DNA from: Pseudisothecium myosuroides
Taxonomy: Eukaryota > Streptophyta > Bryopsida > Hypnales > Lembophyllaceae
Assembly (NCBI GenBank): GCA_951799445.1
Contig: OX637288.1
Span: 29,801,288 to 29,865,287, forward strand
Reading direction: 5' to 3'
DNA: 64,000 bases
A program made the position numbers and the translations under genes. The notes beneath the pieces are model-generated. The model had not been told where the DNA came from. It did no database searches and saw only the letters and a program-made list of their open reading frames with translations. Shown piece after piece: positions 37,023-50,147 of this stretch (its first letter is position 1; each line of letters opens with the position of its first letter).

Positions 37023-37065
37023 ATAGAGGTGCTACATGCTAGCATACAACTTCTTGCAAACTATA

Positions 37066-37304
37066 TTAACCCTTTACGTACTAAGAATTCATGATTTTAA
37101 GCTGTGGACTTTGAATGAATATATTGTAGAAAGGATAATCTAGATGGAAAATTTTATTATATCATTAGCTTGAGTAAAGAACTTTGCATGCAATAGTTTA
37201 AATAAATAATTATTAAAATAAATAAAAATCTCCAAATAAACTCTTCCAAATTGCTTAAAAAAACATGAGGCCCAATTCAGGCTTTTTAGTCACTAAAGGG
37301 TTAA
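37066..37304 (+). mobile_element. TTAA-flanked element, 239 bp
   Basis: TTAACCCTTTACGTACTAA ... AGTCACTAAAGGGTTAA, only 43 bp from the preceding element. The inverted ends match imperfectly over about 17 bases. Confidence 0.8.
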
Positions 37305-37839
37305 GGTACTTTTTGTATTGCACATGGTGGTTAAATGGGCTATGCTAAGTGCCAAATAAAGTGTTTTTTTTCATGTTTTATGAAACGCCAAAGTAGTGAT
37401 ATAAAATGTTATATTGGTGCTCCAAATTTTCATAGATGGAGAATATTCCTCCAATGAGGGCTGTTTTACCTTGCTGATGATGACAGCACAAGGTTGACAT
37501 TTCAAGCCTGCGTAACATTATTTATACTCGAAAATTAAGTTTCTACATTCGTTCATGATTTATACAGTCATTCACCTGCTTGACGGATGCAAGACATATT
37601 ATTATTTTCAAATGGCAATGATTTACAAAAAAAAATTTGGTCGTCCTCAAGAAAATCATAAAACGACCACTCACTTTGCCTCAGCTCAGGCATCTCAAGC
37701 AAAGAAGCTACGTTGAGAATATCTCACACAGTAAGCATGTAGTAGGCTTGACATTCTTCTACGTCATAACAATACAATGAAAATTCACAATTCCTGAGTA
37801 CCACCAATCGCACCAAGAAAGATTCCTCGACACAAATTC
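37305..37839. other. Spacer downstream of the acyl-CoA synthetase gene
   Basis: Presumably the 3' UTR of the minus-strand synthetase gene plus AT-rich DNA. I see nothing else in it. Confidence 0.5.
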
Positions 37840-40800
37840 TCATTGTTTCTTCTGGTTGGCATAGAGCTCATCAATTTGGGCCTGCACAAACAAAACACAA
37901 GACCCTCAATCGGAAAGACGGGCTCAAATATGATTAAACCCTGATCCGGACTCCTATTGACAGACCCATATTTCCAGCAGCAACTCAATCGTTTATTTAC
38001 ACTTGGTTGGACTCAATAAAAAGACAAGGAAGCATTACTTGACTAGATGTCAATAGTCACTGATTTGAACAAAAAGCTCTTTCAAAGCTTTAGCTCTCGT
38101 AACCAAGGATCTCTCTTTCAATCTCCAAGAAATCAGACTCTTATGTATGTTAGAACGTCTTAACCCTGTAAGGACGCGGGGGGTGACCCTGGAAATCATG
38201 CATTGTATAACCGTGAGAGTCATTGGAATAAAAAAATCCAAAAGTACTCATTGGAAGTCAAGCTACTGTAGATGTTCTCCACTTTCCACAAAAAATTCCA
38301 AGGATGAATAGTTGTAGTTCTGTCCTACATTGGAGAATCCCTTGTCATTCATCGGACACTTATGGTCCGCGGCGTCCTTACTGGGTTAACCTTGGAAGGA
38401 CGCTACCCTATCCCCAAGGTAGTCAACCAAAAATTATCAAAATCCTAAATTAATGAGTTCAATTATTCTTTGATTCTATAGTTTCTCTGAATTCGTTCAT
38501 GAGACACTTTTAGACCTTGGCGTCCTTCCTGGGTTTAAGTGACTCAACGTTACGCACAAGGGATGACAAAACTGCGTAAAGCCCCTGACAGAATTTACAC
38601 ACCTTATAATGCTCCAGCAACTGCGGTCTCTTAAGCTTGAAGGTGGGTGTGATAAGGCCACGCTCCACGTCAAATGGCAACGGCTCTAGGACCACTCCTC
38701 TAATGGCCTCGAAGCCCTTAACCTGAATTTGAGGTCAAATAATTACGTTAAGGCATGTAAAGAGCTTCACTTACAATACCAGAAACATTCACAACCTGCG
38801 CTGCTTTCCAGTAATCAGGCAAAACTGACGAAATCCTTCTCATTTTCTATAAATGCTAGATATTTCAAATACCTTCTTTGATTTTCCAGTTGCATTCAGT
38901 GCTGCCATGATGTGGGCTTGCGCCTTCGGATCCTTACAAATCTCAGCAAAGTCTCCTTCGACACCATTACTTTTAGCCCAACCCTCTAGTGCTGGTTGAT
39001 TTGGAACGCACACTGCAAGAAGTGTTGACTCAAAACTGTTTCCATAAACCCAGATCTGCAAACATTGCGACGGTGTCATTTTGTTATTCACCTGGAAAAT
39101 TTAGCGACAAGACGTATCGAATTAAGACCAACAAACACTTGTGATAAGGTCGTTGCAAAGCTCGAATTCACCTGTATATAAGACCTACATACAAGAATGA
39201 TGTTGTCCACATGTCCATGGCTCAGAGCTGATTACCTGATCTACGTCTGCGCATTCACCGTAAATGCTTTCCAGATTCTCCACAGCAACATATTCCCCCT
39301 GTGACAGCTTGAAGATGTTTTTCTTCCTGTCAATAATTTTCATGGAACCATCTGGTTCCCATTCCCCAATGTCACCTGCAGTACCACAAACAAAATGAGA
39401 ACCATCTCTTTTGAAAAGAGACAGAAAATTGTAGCAAAGGTTGCCAAAAATCAACGAGCAGATAAGATTCAACAGCCTTGTGTGAGGAAAATGACGGAAA
39501 TTACCAGTCGAGAACCAACCATCGACAAGAACCTCCTCAGTGAGATCAGGCCGCTTGTAATAGCCAGAGAACAGCGTCTTGCCCCTGATGCAAATCTCTC
39601 CTTTGGCGGGTGTCGCTCGAGCATCATAGTTGAGCTCAGGCACTGACACCAGACGAACTTCAATATTCGGCAAGGGAGGTCCAACAGTTCCACGCATCGA
39701 GATCACATCTGGCACCTGAATGAAGCTTGCAGCGCACGACTCTGTCAACCCTGCAGAATATTGCACCAACTAAAATGTTAGGCCATGTTGATGGCTTCAG
39801 AACATTAGTTAGCAATATAAGTGATTGGTATATCCCTTTGCACTGTAGATCTCAGTCATGAACGTTCAACATAAAATCCTTATTCGATGTCAATTAACCA
39901 CACCTGAAGGCATCCGAATAAGCATCTGAGCATTTCTAATATTACGGTGTTAGTTTTTGGTGGGTATTGTTGGAAATTGAAAGATTCTCTTAGCATGTGT
40001 TTTGGAGCACCATAAACATGAACCCTAAATTTTCAAAGTGCTCAGTATACAAAATAGTTATATCCAAAATCGACCCTAGATCTCATGTTCGGAAGGAGTA
40101 GGCACATTTTAGGCACAGTTATTTAAAGGTCGGTTTTGCAACATAGTCATCACTAGATGTGGTTACCTTATCTTCTAAGCACCAAGAGAGTTCCTCACTT
40201 CAACCCAGTCTAGAAAAAATGATGTGTTCCGTTCATCCTATTCTCCACACTCCCAAGTTTGTAAAGGGAATCAAAATAAATATAAGTAGAAACATCCAAC
40301 ACCTTTCCCAAACACGTTTGGAATTTTAAAAGGGATATAATAAGGATGTAATATAGAAAGTTTGAAAGAGATAATAAAAATGTTCTGTTGGAGAGTAGCA
40401 ATACAACTGTTCAGTACAAGAATCATAAGTATGAAGGCAGAGAGTATAGTCGAGAGTATAGTCGAGAGTATAGTGCGTTTACCATAGCCTTGCACAACTG
40501 GCGCACAAGTGACAACTCGCAAGAAATCCTCAACATGAGGAGCAAGTGGTGCAGCTCCAGATATGACGATTTTGACATTGCCTCCAAGACCCATTTTCAC
40601 CTGATAAAAAGTCACCTCAAGGTATAATGAACATGTAATAGAAGTCCAAAAGAAATTAGACCTAAAAGAAGCTATAAAATTATGAATCATAAATTTATGT
40701 GAAAATATGTGAAAATACTGTGAAGATGTGAAAATACTGTCAAGCTACAGAGAGAAATGACCTTCTTGAATACAATCGCGTCGAAAATAGGTGCAGCGTT

Positions 40801-43800
40801 GTTATGCAATTTTTGACCTTGGAGAAGAGTCTTCAGCTTACTGAATCAATCAATGTACACAAAATGACTTGTCAACACTCTAAAATTAGACATGATAAAT
40901 CAGGGGGGAGTTTCATAAATGACCAGGAATGCACAGTACCTCACGGCAGACAGAAACTCACTTTGGGCACTCATAAGGTAACTAAGTAAAAGAAAATGAT
41001 TTTACTTTTGGATTCACGACCTCCCACATCACACCATTTCCCAATAATGCTACAAATAAGGACAGCATAGTGAAAAAAGAAACAGCTTCAAAATGATGAA
41101 ATTTAGACATTCTTTACCTGCGGTAACCCCAGTCAAACAAATACTTCTTAACTCCACCAGCAGCAGTTATTCTTCCAGATATTCCTGTTGATAATCAAAC
41201 AGTGCTACGATGAGTTCTAAGCTATAAAATGAGTGCGGCATCAGCAAATGAAAAGCCAAATCTTGAAAAGCCAAGTTGCGCAGTTACCAGCATGAATCCG
41301 ATCGAAAACGCGAGGCACTGCAACGAAAATTGTTGGCTTAAGCTCAACTAGATCCTCAGTAATTTTCTTGACATCCTGAAAGCCACGTTACAAATTCAGC
41401 AAGCTAATAGAAGAAGTGACCTGATTAATCAGAACCACATCTGATTCAATAGTTCTGGATAGATCTCAATGAGTGTAATGAAAGGAAGCGTGCCACCCGT
41501 AACAAGAGGTTGCCATAAAGAAGTAGAATTTCACTAGTTAACCAGAAAAAATAGAGAGAACCTGACAACATTAAAGATAAAGAGACAATCGTGAAATCCA
41601 GTACCCCTTGCCAGAAACCAATTGAAGCTCCAAGGAAGACGTAAAACTCCTCCGTTACACGATCAAAGATATGAGCCAGAGGGAGGAAGGAAAAGTAGAC
41701 GTCCTTTTCTGTATGCGGTTCTGTATTCTGTGCAAATTATAAAAACTCGACGTCAATCGCTCTGTTCCATGTTACGAAAGCAAACCCCTATAGACATTCT
41801 GCAAAATAATCAAGACCAAAATCAAAATAAAAGCTAGTACATATTAGAAAAATTCCCTGTAACATATTGGCAACTCCAACTTCCCTCGAAACAGAAGATT
41901 TAAACCAAGTGATTAGTTTGAATAATCAAAACCGTATAAAAGAATTCTTGATCTTACCGCATCTTCGACCCTGCGTTTCAGAAAGTGATCGAGGCCTGCA
42001 ATGCATGTCAAAATGTTCTCGTGGCTTAAAAGAACACCTTTGGGTTCACCAGTTGTGCCACTGGTGTACATGATAGTGGACATATCTGTTCCAGTTGGAG
42101 GAGTCAACTCTACTGGGTTTTGCTTTCCCTGCAAGCCAGGTAATATTGTGGGTGCATTGTACAGGAATGTTATTTGAAACGGACCCAATCAGTGTGCTGT
42201 AATTAAAACTATAGAAACTAACACCAACAACTCACCAGCTCCAAAAATTCTGCCCACGAGTAGATAGCTGCACCTGCAGCCTCTGCTGTGGCCTTCTGTG
42301 CATCTGTATAGCTTGAGAAGCTTACAATAGCTGCCACACGCAAATGTCAGCTGAGCAAGAAATAAAACTGCATATCGTAATTTCCAATATCAAGGAGGAA
42401 GATCGATTTTTAAAGCCAAAATGAGGTTCAGAATATCTTACTTTTCAAGGTGTTTGTGCAGTTGGGAAGGGAAGAGAGCATCTGTAAGACAAGTGATCAA
42501 CAACCTCAGTAACATCACCGTATTAAAAAGTAATTTATCTAAGTGTATTCACAGATATTCAACGCATCAAAATATCTAACTCCACCCATTTTCTAGAGAT
42601 CTAAACCTTCCACCGTCATGAAATCCTGACCTCAGATAAAGCAGATCAACAATAACCAAAAAGATCAGTTGCAATTGCACAACAAGCAGACCAAAACAGT
42701 TTCTAGAAGATAATATACCAGATCGAGCTTGGTACTCTGCACAAATGCAATAGAAACTTCAGCATGGTTGATGATAAACTCCACCGCCTCATTTCCTGCA
42801 AGGTACCAAAAATCAGAGGAAGTGTGTGTAAATCTTTACAGACTAGAAAGCGACACAGAAAGTTAGGAATTGCACGTAATTGATCATAGCAATACTGTAT
42901 CGCAAACAAACAAACAAACCAAATGGAGTTGTCTGTCATGCAAGAGGAAAAATTAGGACAAAGGCTTTACCCAAAGTGTCATAAAGAGGGACACACAACA
43001 TACTGTGACCGTTGCATGCCTGGTAAGAATACATCCAAATGTGTTGATCAGAGAGGCAAAGAAAGATTACAAGTACTATACTAATTGAACAAAGTTCAAG
43101 TCTCCAAGATACAGTGATCATGAAGAAATTAATTATCAAATCTACTAGTTCTAGAGTTCCAAGCAACAATTAATGGTATCAAAAACATGTAGATGTACAA
43201 TCCTATCATACTTCAAAATTTCCACAATGACATGAGAGGAAGTGCAAATTTGCAAGAGTTGTAAACTCAGCATAATCATCTCCAGTAGTAAAAGCAACGC
43301 ACCTCCATGGCTGTAAACCATTCTGGACAATTTGCTCCATAAACTCCACATTTTTCTTTCTGTATAAGCAGGCAAACTTATATCAAGGAGTATCTCCAGC
43401 ACAAAAATTTCATTGCTATGGAAAATTTGAAAAACAAAATGAGAAAACTAACCAATAATTGATGCATTCTTTAGCATGTCATGCCAAATACAGTGCATAC
43501 TCTAAGTGACTTGAAATTCAAAGCTTGCTATGGCTATTCTTCAAAATCTCAAACTCAAATACTAAAAATGAGCATGGTCCAATACATTTAAGAAGATTAT
43601 CAATGATTGATGGGGACAAACGCAAAGGTACAGAAGCTAACCGGCTGCACACCAACGTGGCGAATAGCAGCACCAATTGCAATCACATTGTCATAAACCT
43701 CCTTGTAAGTGAGCCAGACATATTCCCCAGCCTGGATTCAACCCAAGTAAAGTGAGTTAAGAATTCCATTCTAGAATATCAGTGTGATAGGCCCCCACCC

Positions 43801-46800
43801 CAAAGAAAAATTTAGAACTGCACACTTACCACACCATCGACAATCTTACGGTGTCCAAGCATCCTGTTTCCTCCATGCACCTTCACCGAATTTCTGAAAT
43901 ATCACATAAATCACCAAAAAAACCCTTCAGTCCTGTGGATTTATCCCATCTCTCAAAATCAGAATGTACGCCTGAAAAATCATCAGGATGGAGATTGCAT
44001 TAACGCAAATATTGGAGTGTCTGAAGTTCCTTAGCACTGAGACCCCAAAATGCCAACCGTGTCCCATCCCATGTCCCATCCCGTGTCCTATATACAAAAA
44101 TACAAAAATACAAAAATTTGGATACGATATACTAACACATTTGATGACTACGAAAATACTTTTATGTGGAAATGGATATGGATTTACCAAATATGCATTA
44201 TCCCACATTTTTGGAAATTGTGAAATTGATCATGTATGATTATTGGATTCTTTATTACATATTAAAAGCAAGGGTTCACCCCAAAGACTACTGAGAAGAG
44301 AGAAGCATTTTTTTATAAATGTTGGTGCCCTATGGGAGCTCGAAAATGAGACATGGGACAAAAACACAATGTAATGTAGTCACTATGACTATGACCCCCA
44401 AATAGTGAGTGCTATGTGACCAAAAATGCCAACCACGTGGTGTCCTTGTCCCATTTTTCATTTCCCATACCCATGCAATACATGGATATCAATACTTGGA
44501 CAGAAATATAGATACCGACATTATCCCATATCTATTGAAACTTTGAACTTATGATAAAAATCTTATTTCCTCAATTTTCTCTTATAAGAAAAAGCCCTTG
44601 CATAAGACATGGGACACGGGTGCATGTTAACGTCTATTCACTCAGTTCCCTCATTTTCGAAATCCAGATGAAGCTAATCTTTAAATGATTTGGAGTGAAT
44701 TGTTACTAATCTATCATTTCAGTCACCATTGGGAAGAGCACATTGCTGTCTCACAATCAAATACTTTAGTGAGGACAATTTCTCAAAATTTGAGTACAAT
44801 TTCAAAGGAACGTACTCACATAGACACCAAAGAAAAGAAAAGAACAGTCCAGACCAGATTCACCAAAGTTATAAATTATAGACATGATCAACAACACTGT
44901 ATAAGTTAGTACCTAATGAAAAATGACATGTTGGGTAAATTAATTCTGATAACTGTGTAAGAAGCAAGTTCGTAAGGAGCAAGCAAACTTGCTTCTTACA
45001 AACAAGCGTAATCCTTCCAAAATTCATTTCTAGTATATAAACTGCAAAATGCAACCATAAGGTCTTCAATATGACGTTATGTTCATCCTGCTCTTGTGTT
45101 TTCCGGTATCGATTTTAATTAAGGTAGGTATCCCAAAACCGCCACTAATTGCTACTGTGCCTAATTACTACTATTAGACAGTTCAAATTCTTATATATTC
45201 TTATTGGCAAGGTAAAGGAGGTTCCAACGCACCAAAGAACGCGACATTTGGATACTGTATGCAAAAGTTATGCAGGAACAAAGTTTGGTTCTAAAAGCAT
45301 TTCTTTTACAGAGGTACATAACTGATTTTGGAAATGTACACACACTGAAGATGGCGCTTTAAGATCAGTGGCGCATTTGGGATGCCTACCTTATGCCATT
45401 AGATTTGGACTTCAAATTTCAGCACTGCAACTTTGAGTGTGTTTGTGCACTGGAATCTCATTGCACACATAATTATATCTTCTAAATCAGATTCCGTAAT
45501 GGGTTGCAAGTGCAATTAAGAAGGGCTCACATTTACACTTTAGGCGGATGTAAGCATAACAGGATTCGAAGGTGTGCTAAGTAATTGTCAATTTCGTTAA
45601 CCCCTCAAGGACAAAATGTCCACAAATGGGCATATTAGGTTTTTGGGCAGATTCTTATGATGTCAAATATATTGTAATTTCTTGAAGTTTTTCTTGAAGG
45701 TAACAGAATGTACTTGCTTTTGGGGACTACGATTTCTATTCAATTGGTGCTTGAGAAAAGAAGTAATGCCCTTCAAACCACAAAATGCTTGAGACCGGGC
45801 ATTAAATTTCTTTTTTGAAAACTACATTCTACATGAACATCTTTGGTTCATTCCAGTTAGATTCGTAATCTGAAAGTTATGAAGACTCTTGTTTAAAGGG
45901 TATTCATGGCATCTCTATGAAAAACAAATGTGCAGGATTTGTTTTTTAACTAAATTTTCACAATTTTAGGAAAGAAGAAGGTTCATAGGGTGTATATTGC
46001 TTGCTAATACAAACTCACTACAGTAATGCTCTAATTCCAGTGCCCAAATGCTCTAAATACTACTAAGACAGGTATGAATCTAAGGTCGCAGACAGGGTCC
46101 AGTAAGACTTCGAATCTCTTGATTTTTGTTCCACTTCAACTAATACGATTATTACATCTAATAATTCGAACTGTTGTCTACAAAACTGCTTCAGCAGTAG
46201 TGTAAAACGATCATTAGATTTTCTTTTAACACACAGACTTGCCACTCAAGAAACACATGACAGATGCATAAATCCATCTTTCACTCAGGGAAATGACTAC
46301 TAACACTTTGCATTGCATTTTAAGGAACTTACATCTCCTTCCACTCCTGCGAAAATTTGAAACTAAAAGATTCGAAAATCCTTTCTCCAGAGAATAGAAA
46401 AGTTCAAATCCAGATCAAGAAGATGGAAAGATGACGAGAATCAAACCACGGCAAGAAAATGGCTCCATCTCCGGAAAACGCCTCAAATGACGGAACGTTG
46501 CAAAATCACGACCACAGTAGAGTCGCGAATGCAAGCATACGCATCCAAATGCTCGGAGAAACCAAGGCGCGAAGAAAACTCACTCACTCTCTCTCTCTCT
46601 CAAGACAAATTCACGAGCAAATTCGTTCCAAACAAGAAATTGACCATCCCCAAACTCTACGTGCTTGCACTCACTCACTCACTCACTCACTCGGTGACGG
46701 AACGTTACAACCACCACCAATAGCGCCGCGAATGCGCTAAGCATACGCATACGCATTGGATCTAGTCCGGTGAAGAAACCAAGAAAACTCACTCTCTCTC

Positions 46801-47173
46801 TCTCTCTCAAGACAAATTCACGATTCAATTCATCCCCCAAAGAAAAACCCATCCCCACGATGTGCCATACAGAACGATCCAAAGAACAAGAACCTGATCG
46901 CTCTTCGAATGCACTACTAGTACCGACACATACACAGAAAGCATGAAGCTCCTCTAGCTAAGAAACAGGGAGAGAGGTACAAGCTCCAAAAAAAAAATCT
47001 TACACGAAAGTATCCCACGTTGTCTGCATTCCTTCAGGCAACTCGCTGAGCTTGTCTTTGGCGTAAACGCTCCGGTACACGGGTCCCTTCGACGGCACTC
47101 CATCACTCCCGTCCACCCCCGCTTCCACCTCGTGGATGAACGAGTCGGGATTCACTATCACTTTCTTCCCCAT
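37840..47173 (-). CDS. LACS: Long-chain acyl-CoA synthetase (LACS), 19 exons
   Basis: Exons: 47173-47004, 43893-43830, 43731-43642, 43359-43303, 43019-42971, 42795-42719, 42481-42442, 42330-42236, 42128-41958, 41727-41605, 41375-41288, 41184-41118, 40840-40762, 40600-40483, 39750-39505, 39375-39236, 39055-38873, 38722-38603, 37881-37840. All phases match, giving 672 residues, the family's usual size. It activates C16-C20 fatty acids to acyl-CoA with ATP via acyl-AMP. Motifs: P-loop [11 protein letters not shown] (235-245), QGYGLTES (about 427-434), DGW-x2-TGD (about 507-513), and adenylation/hinge [15 protein letters not shown] from D527. The N-terminal [19 protein letters not shown] matches the plant cytosolic/ER LACS group. 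I see no peroxisomal PTS1 (C-terminus KKQ) and no obvious transit peptide. Start chosen: the ATG at 47173; upstream in-frame codons are GTG. Intron 1 is 3.1 kb and loaded with repeats; the last intron carries two TTAA elements. Confidence 0.95.
38160..38389 (+). mobile_element. TTAA-flanked element, 230 bp, in the last LACS intron
   Basis: TTAACCCTGTAAGGACGC ... GCGTCCTTACTGGGTTAA gives an inverted repeat of about 18 bases. Its right TTAA (38386-38389) is also the left TTAA of the next element. Confidence 0.85.
38386..38538 (+). mobile_element. TTAA-flanked element, 153 bp, abutting the previous one
   Basis: TTAACCTTGGAAGGACGC ... GCGTCCTTCCTGGGTTTAA. The ends are inverted and related to those of the neighbour. 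It lies in the same LACS intron. Confidence 0.75.
44059..44620. repeat. Possible inverted-end element in LACS intron 1
   Basis: GTCCCATCCCATGTCCCATC and CCCGTGTCC at 44063-44088 are mirrored by GACATGGGACACGGG at about 44607-44621. Ends are imprecise and no target duplication is clear. Confidence 0.3.
45120..45392 (+). mobile_element. MITE, AGGTGGG...CCACCTT family (copy 3)
   Basis: TAAGGTAGGTATCCC ... GGGATGCCTACCTTA. Uninterrupted copy, within LACS intron 1; it supplies the intact reference GATACTGTATGC for the nested site at 33334. Confidence 0.75.
45597..46020 (+). mobile_element. Truncated TTAA element (left end only)
   Basis: Begins TTAACCCCTCAAGGAC, and the following 200 bp resemble family I (GGGCAG..., CTTGAAG...). 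No matching right end is visible, so the end given is nominal. Confidence 0.5.
46489..46902. repeat. 207-bp tandem duplication with CT microsatellites, LACS intron 1
   Basis: GACGGAACGTT at 46489 recurs at 46696, and each is followed by GCATACGCAT, then a (CT)n tract and CAAGACAAATTCACGA. An additional CTCA run at about 46672-46692 joins them. It lies 100-500 bp downstream of exon 1. Confidence 0.8.
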
Positions 47174-47488
47174 CTTCTCCACCACTGAAAGAAAGAACTC
47201 ACTTCCTCCTCCACCAAGCCCAAAATCCTACCAGCAGCAGAAATTCAGTCGACACCGCTCCTTGCGCACCAACTAACACACGGGCCACACTGCACCCAAG
47301 CCCACGCCAGGCCACAAAATCTGAAAGCGAAGAAATACTAGTTCTGCAATTCCATTACCAATTCCACACGAGCTAGATGTGGAATGTACTGATCCGTTAT
47401 GTCCGGGACGTACCAGTGTTGCAGCAGCAGCAAAATGGGAGGTGTGGTTGTTGTGAGGATTGATGAAGAAGGAGTGGGGAGGAAGCTT

Positions 47489-47560
47489 GAGAAAAAGCTT
47501 GAGAAAAAGCTTGAAAAAAGCTTGAAAAAAGCTTGAGAAAAGCTTGAGAAAAGGTTGGCA
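47489..47560. repeat. AGCTTGAGAAAA minisatellite upstream of LACS
   Basis: Five to six units of about 12-13 bp (AGCTTGAGAAAA / AGCTTGAAAAA), about 320-390 bp upstream of the LACS start codon. Confidence 0.85.
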
Positions 47561-47791
47561 AAGGGTGTCGGTTGGAAAGGGCTTGGCTGTTGGTGTGGGG
47601 GTGGTTTCCTTCCTGCCGCGAAAGAGGAGAGGAAGAACTGGCGCAGCCTCCGGAGCTGGACTGACCAGGTGGGGGAGTAGGTACCCTTCGGAAATACTTT
47701 CGGAAGCAGTGTTTTTTTATGCACAATTTTTCGCCAAAAGATGTTGGGTATATTTTAGAATTAATCGCAAAGGTGTCGTGTGTCTGTGAAT

Positions 47792-48108
47792 CATTAGATG
47801 AGATTTACCTACTCAACAAGGCTGCGAGTTCCCCCGAGTTCCCGGGCTATGAAAATTGGGCTGCAGCAGCAAGCTGACGTGGCACATCGACTGCCATGTC
47901 ACATTAATAATATTTATTTAATATTTTAATATTTTTTTTGAAAATAAATAGATTAAATTAAATTTTTAAATTTTTTTTAATAATGTTTTAATATTTTTTC
48001 GATTTTTTTATTAATTTTATTTTTTAATTAATTTTTTATTATTTTAATATTCTGACTGTGGCACTGTTCATTATAGCAATGGAACAGGGCTGAAGTAGTC
48101 TTCTAATG
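47792..48108. mobile_element. MITE, CATTAGAGGAGATTTG family (copy 2)
   Basis: The left end is CATTAGATGAGATTT and the right end is TCTTCTAATG. The core holds GAGTTCCCGGG and GACGTGGCACATCGACTG, followed by an AT-rich stretch. More diverged than copy 1. Confidence 0.6.
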
Positions 48109-48183
48109 CCCCCGAAAAACATGTAATGATGTGTCAGAGGAAGGTTTAACTAAGAATAGAACAAAACAAACACAACACCAAAC

Positions 48184-48384
48184 TCAATAGAGTTAATCGC
48201 AAAGTTGTCTTGTGTTTGTAAACATGTGTCAAAGGAAGGTTTAACTAAGAATAGAACAAAACAAACACGGCACCAAACTCAATTAGACTTGAGTTTGGGT
48301 GCTCCAGGGAGTTTGGTCCTGTGTTTTTCCAGAACTCCAGTTACTGGTTCCGTGTTTGCTCATATTACGATTAACTCTATTTTG
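48184..48384. mobile_element. MITE related to the 168-bp element, with partial tandem duplication
   Basis: AGAGTTAATCGCAAAGTTGT ... CGATTAACTCT. The block GGAAGGTTTAACTAAGAATA occurs twice (48140 and 48234), so its left part was duplicated. Confidence 0.65.
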
Positions 48385-48595
48385 TGTGTGAAATTTTTGT
48401 TGTTTTGGTTCAAAATAGCCAGATTACTGCTACATTTTGAAACCATTAGCCACATTTTACCTAGGGATCACCTAATTTTCATATAGATATTACCAAGTAT
48501 CACCCGAGTATCACATGAGTATTGAAGAATCAATGGGCTCCTTCTCCAAAAGGAAAAAAAAATCATTGTTTGGAAGTAGAAAGCTTAAGCTCAAT

Positions 48596-49082
48596 AAAGT
48601 AGGAGGTCCATAATTCGCTCATTTAAGGTATATTCTATTCTATATTTAATCCCAGTCCATATACAAGTTTGGACAAGCCTATTGCAAGCACAAAAATTCT
48701 TGTGATGGACATGTGTCGTGTGATATGTACTTTACAAAAAAAATTGTGCCTGTAATGAGTTTATCCAAAGTTGTGTTCGTAATGGGGTCAGGTTACCTTT
48801 AAGAGCTAAAATTGAATTTGGTAAGGTGAAAAGTCTTGAAATATTTTTTAGTAAATTTTTCTTGAAAGACAAGTGGAATTGGCATCTAACTCAAGTTGTT
48901 TCCTATTTTTGGAGCTTTGTGAAATTAGTTATAAAATTTGGAAGTTGAAATGGCATAAGGCTCTAAAATGTACATTATTTGTACATTGATGAAGGCTACA
49001 AAAAGGCAACATGTACAAGTAGTGTACATTTGAGGAGGTGGGCAATTTTAGAGCCTGGGTGCTTTTAGAACCTTCTACCTTA
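48596..49082. mobile_element. Inverted-end element, TAAGGTAGGAGGTCC family (copy 1)
   Basis: TAAAGTAGGAGGTCCATAA ... TTCTACCTTA, 487 bp, non-coding. The same left end occurs at 49206. Confidence 0.5.
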
Positions 49083-49205
49083 CCCTTCGGAGTATGTAGT
49101 AGACTTTGGTGTCTTGGTGTTGTGATAGTCAAGCCACAATTTTTTGCAATTTTTTTTTGGGGAGGGGAAGGTGTAATAGAATTTCATTTAGTAGATTTTT
49201 ACCTC

Positions 49206-50147
49206 TAAGGTAGGAGGTCCATAAACCATCCCTTTAAGTCTACCTACCTCATCAATGATAGTAAATCATCTCTCAAGGAACATGTCGTTCATTTCTAGAT
49301 ACAATGAAACCTCTCATAATGCAAATTCCCTACTTGCATAACTAATTGTAGTTCTATATTTGCATACTCCTTATGTGCATAAAGTCTATTACACAAAGCA
49401 ATAATGGAGGTGATTGTGTCATACATCACTAATTTTTTTAGTTGAACAACCAATTTGAACCAATCAAATACATTTTTTGTACTTCATGAGCATGTTTAAT
49501 TAATTGGATTTGGGCACTTAACCCCTAAAAGCCCAAGGGGTTTGGACAAAACACAAATGTGTTATAAAATATAAGTTTTGTAATTTTTTTGAAGTTTGCA
49601 TCAAAGATAATAATGTGAAGCATAAAAAGTAGAAAACATCCGTACGGTTAAAATTATAAAATTCTTTTTAGATTCTCTTCAAATGAATTTTGAAGATATA
49701 ACTTCAAAAATTCACCAAAAATACAATTTTTATCTTCAGCATTTGAATTTTTTTTTGGGGTCAAAATTGTGGTTTCTATTGATTTGTGAAAAAATGCATA
49801 ACATCTAGTAATGAGAACACCAACACTTTCCCCAAATAGTAAGTTTTTCAACACTAGGCAAATACTAGACTCTTTGTGCTATTTCTCTTATAATTTTTGT
49901 TTGACCGTAGCGATCTTAGTTTTGAGTATAAATATAGAAAGACAACCCAATTTTTATTTTTATTTTCGCCAGTAAAATCTGCCCGAAGTCGAGCACCGAC
50001 CATAAAATGGTCGTTTGAGCGCTTAGGGGTTAAGCTTCTTTATGTGCATATAGCTAAAAAATTCTTCTACCGTTCCCATGCAATAAAGGAGGTTTCATTG
50101 TAGAGGATGCATTTAGAACTAGGTCGGTTTATGGACTTCCTACCTTA
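49206..50147. mobile_element. Inverted-end element, TAAGGTAGGAGGTCC family (copy 2), with nested TTAA element
   Basis: TAAGGTAGGAGGTCCATAAA ... TTTATGGACTTCCTACCTTA, inverted over about 20 bases. It contains the TTAA element at 49518-50033. Confidence 0.75.
49518..50033 (+). mobile_element. TTAA-flanked element, 516 bp
   Basis: TTAACCCCTAAAAGCCC ... GCGCTTAGGGGTTAA. Nested in the preceding element. No coding capacity. Confidence 0.85.

Noticed and set aside
47338..47789. Open frames of 80-130 codons upstream of LACS on both strands
   Set aside because: Low-complexity translations of the AGCTTGAGAAAA minisatellite and a GC-rich leader region; no domain is seen.
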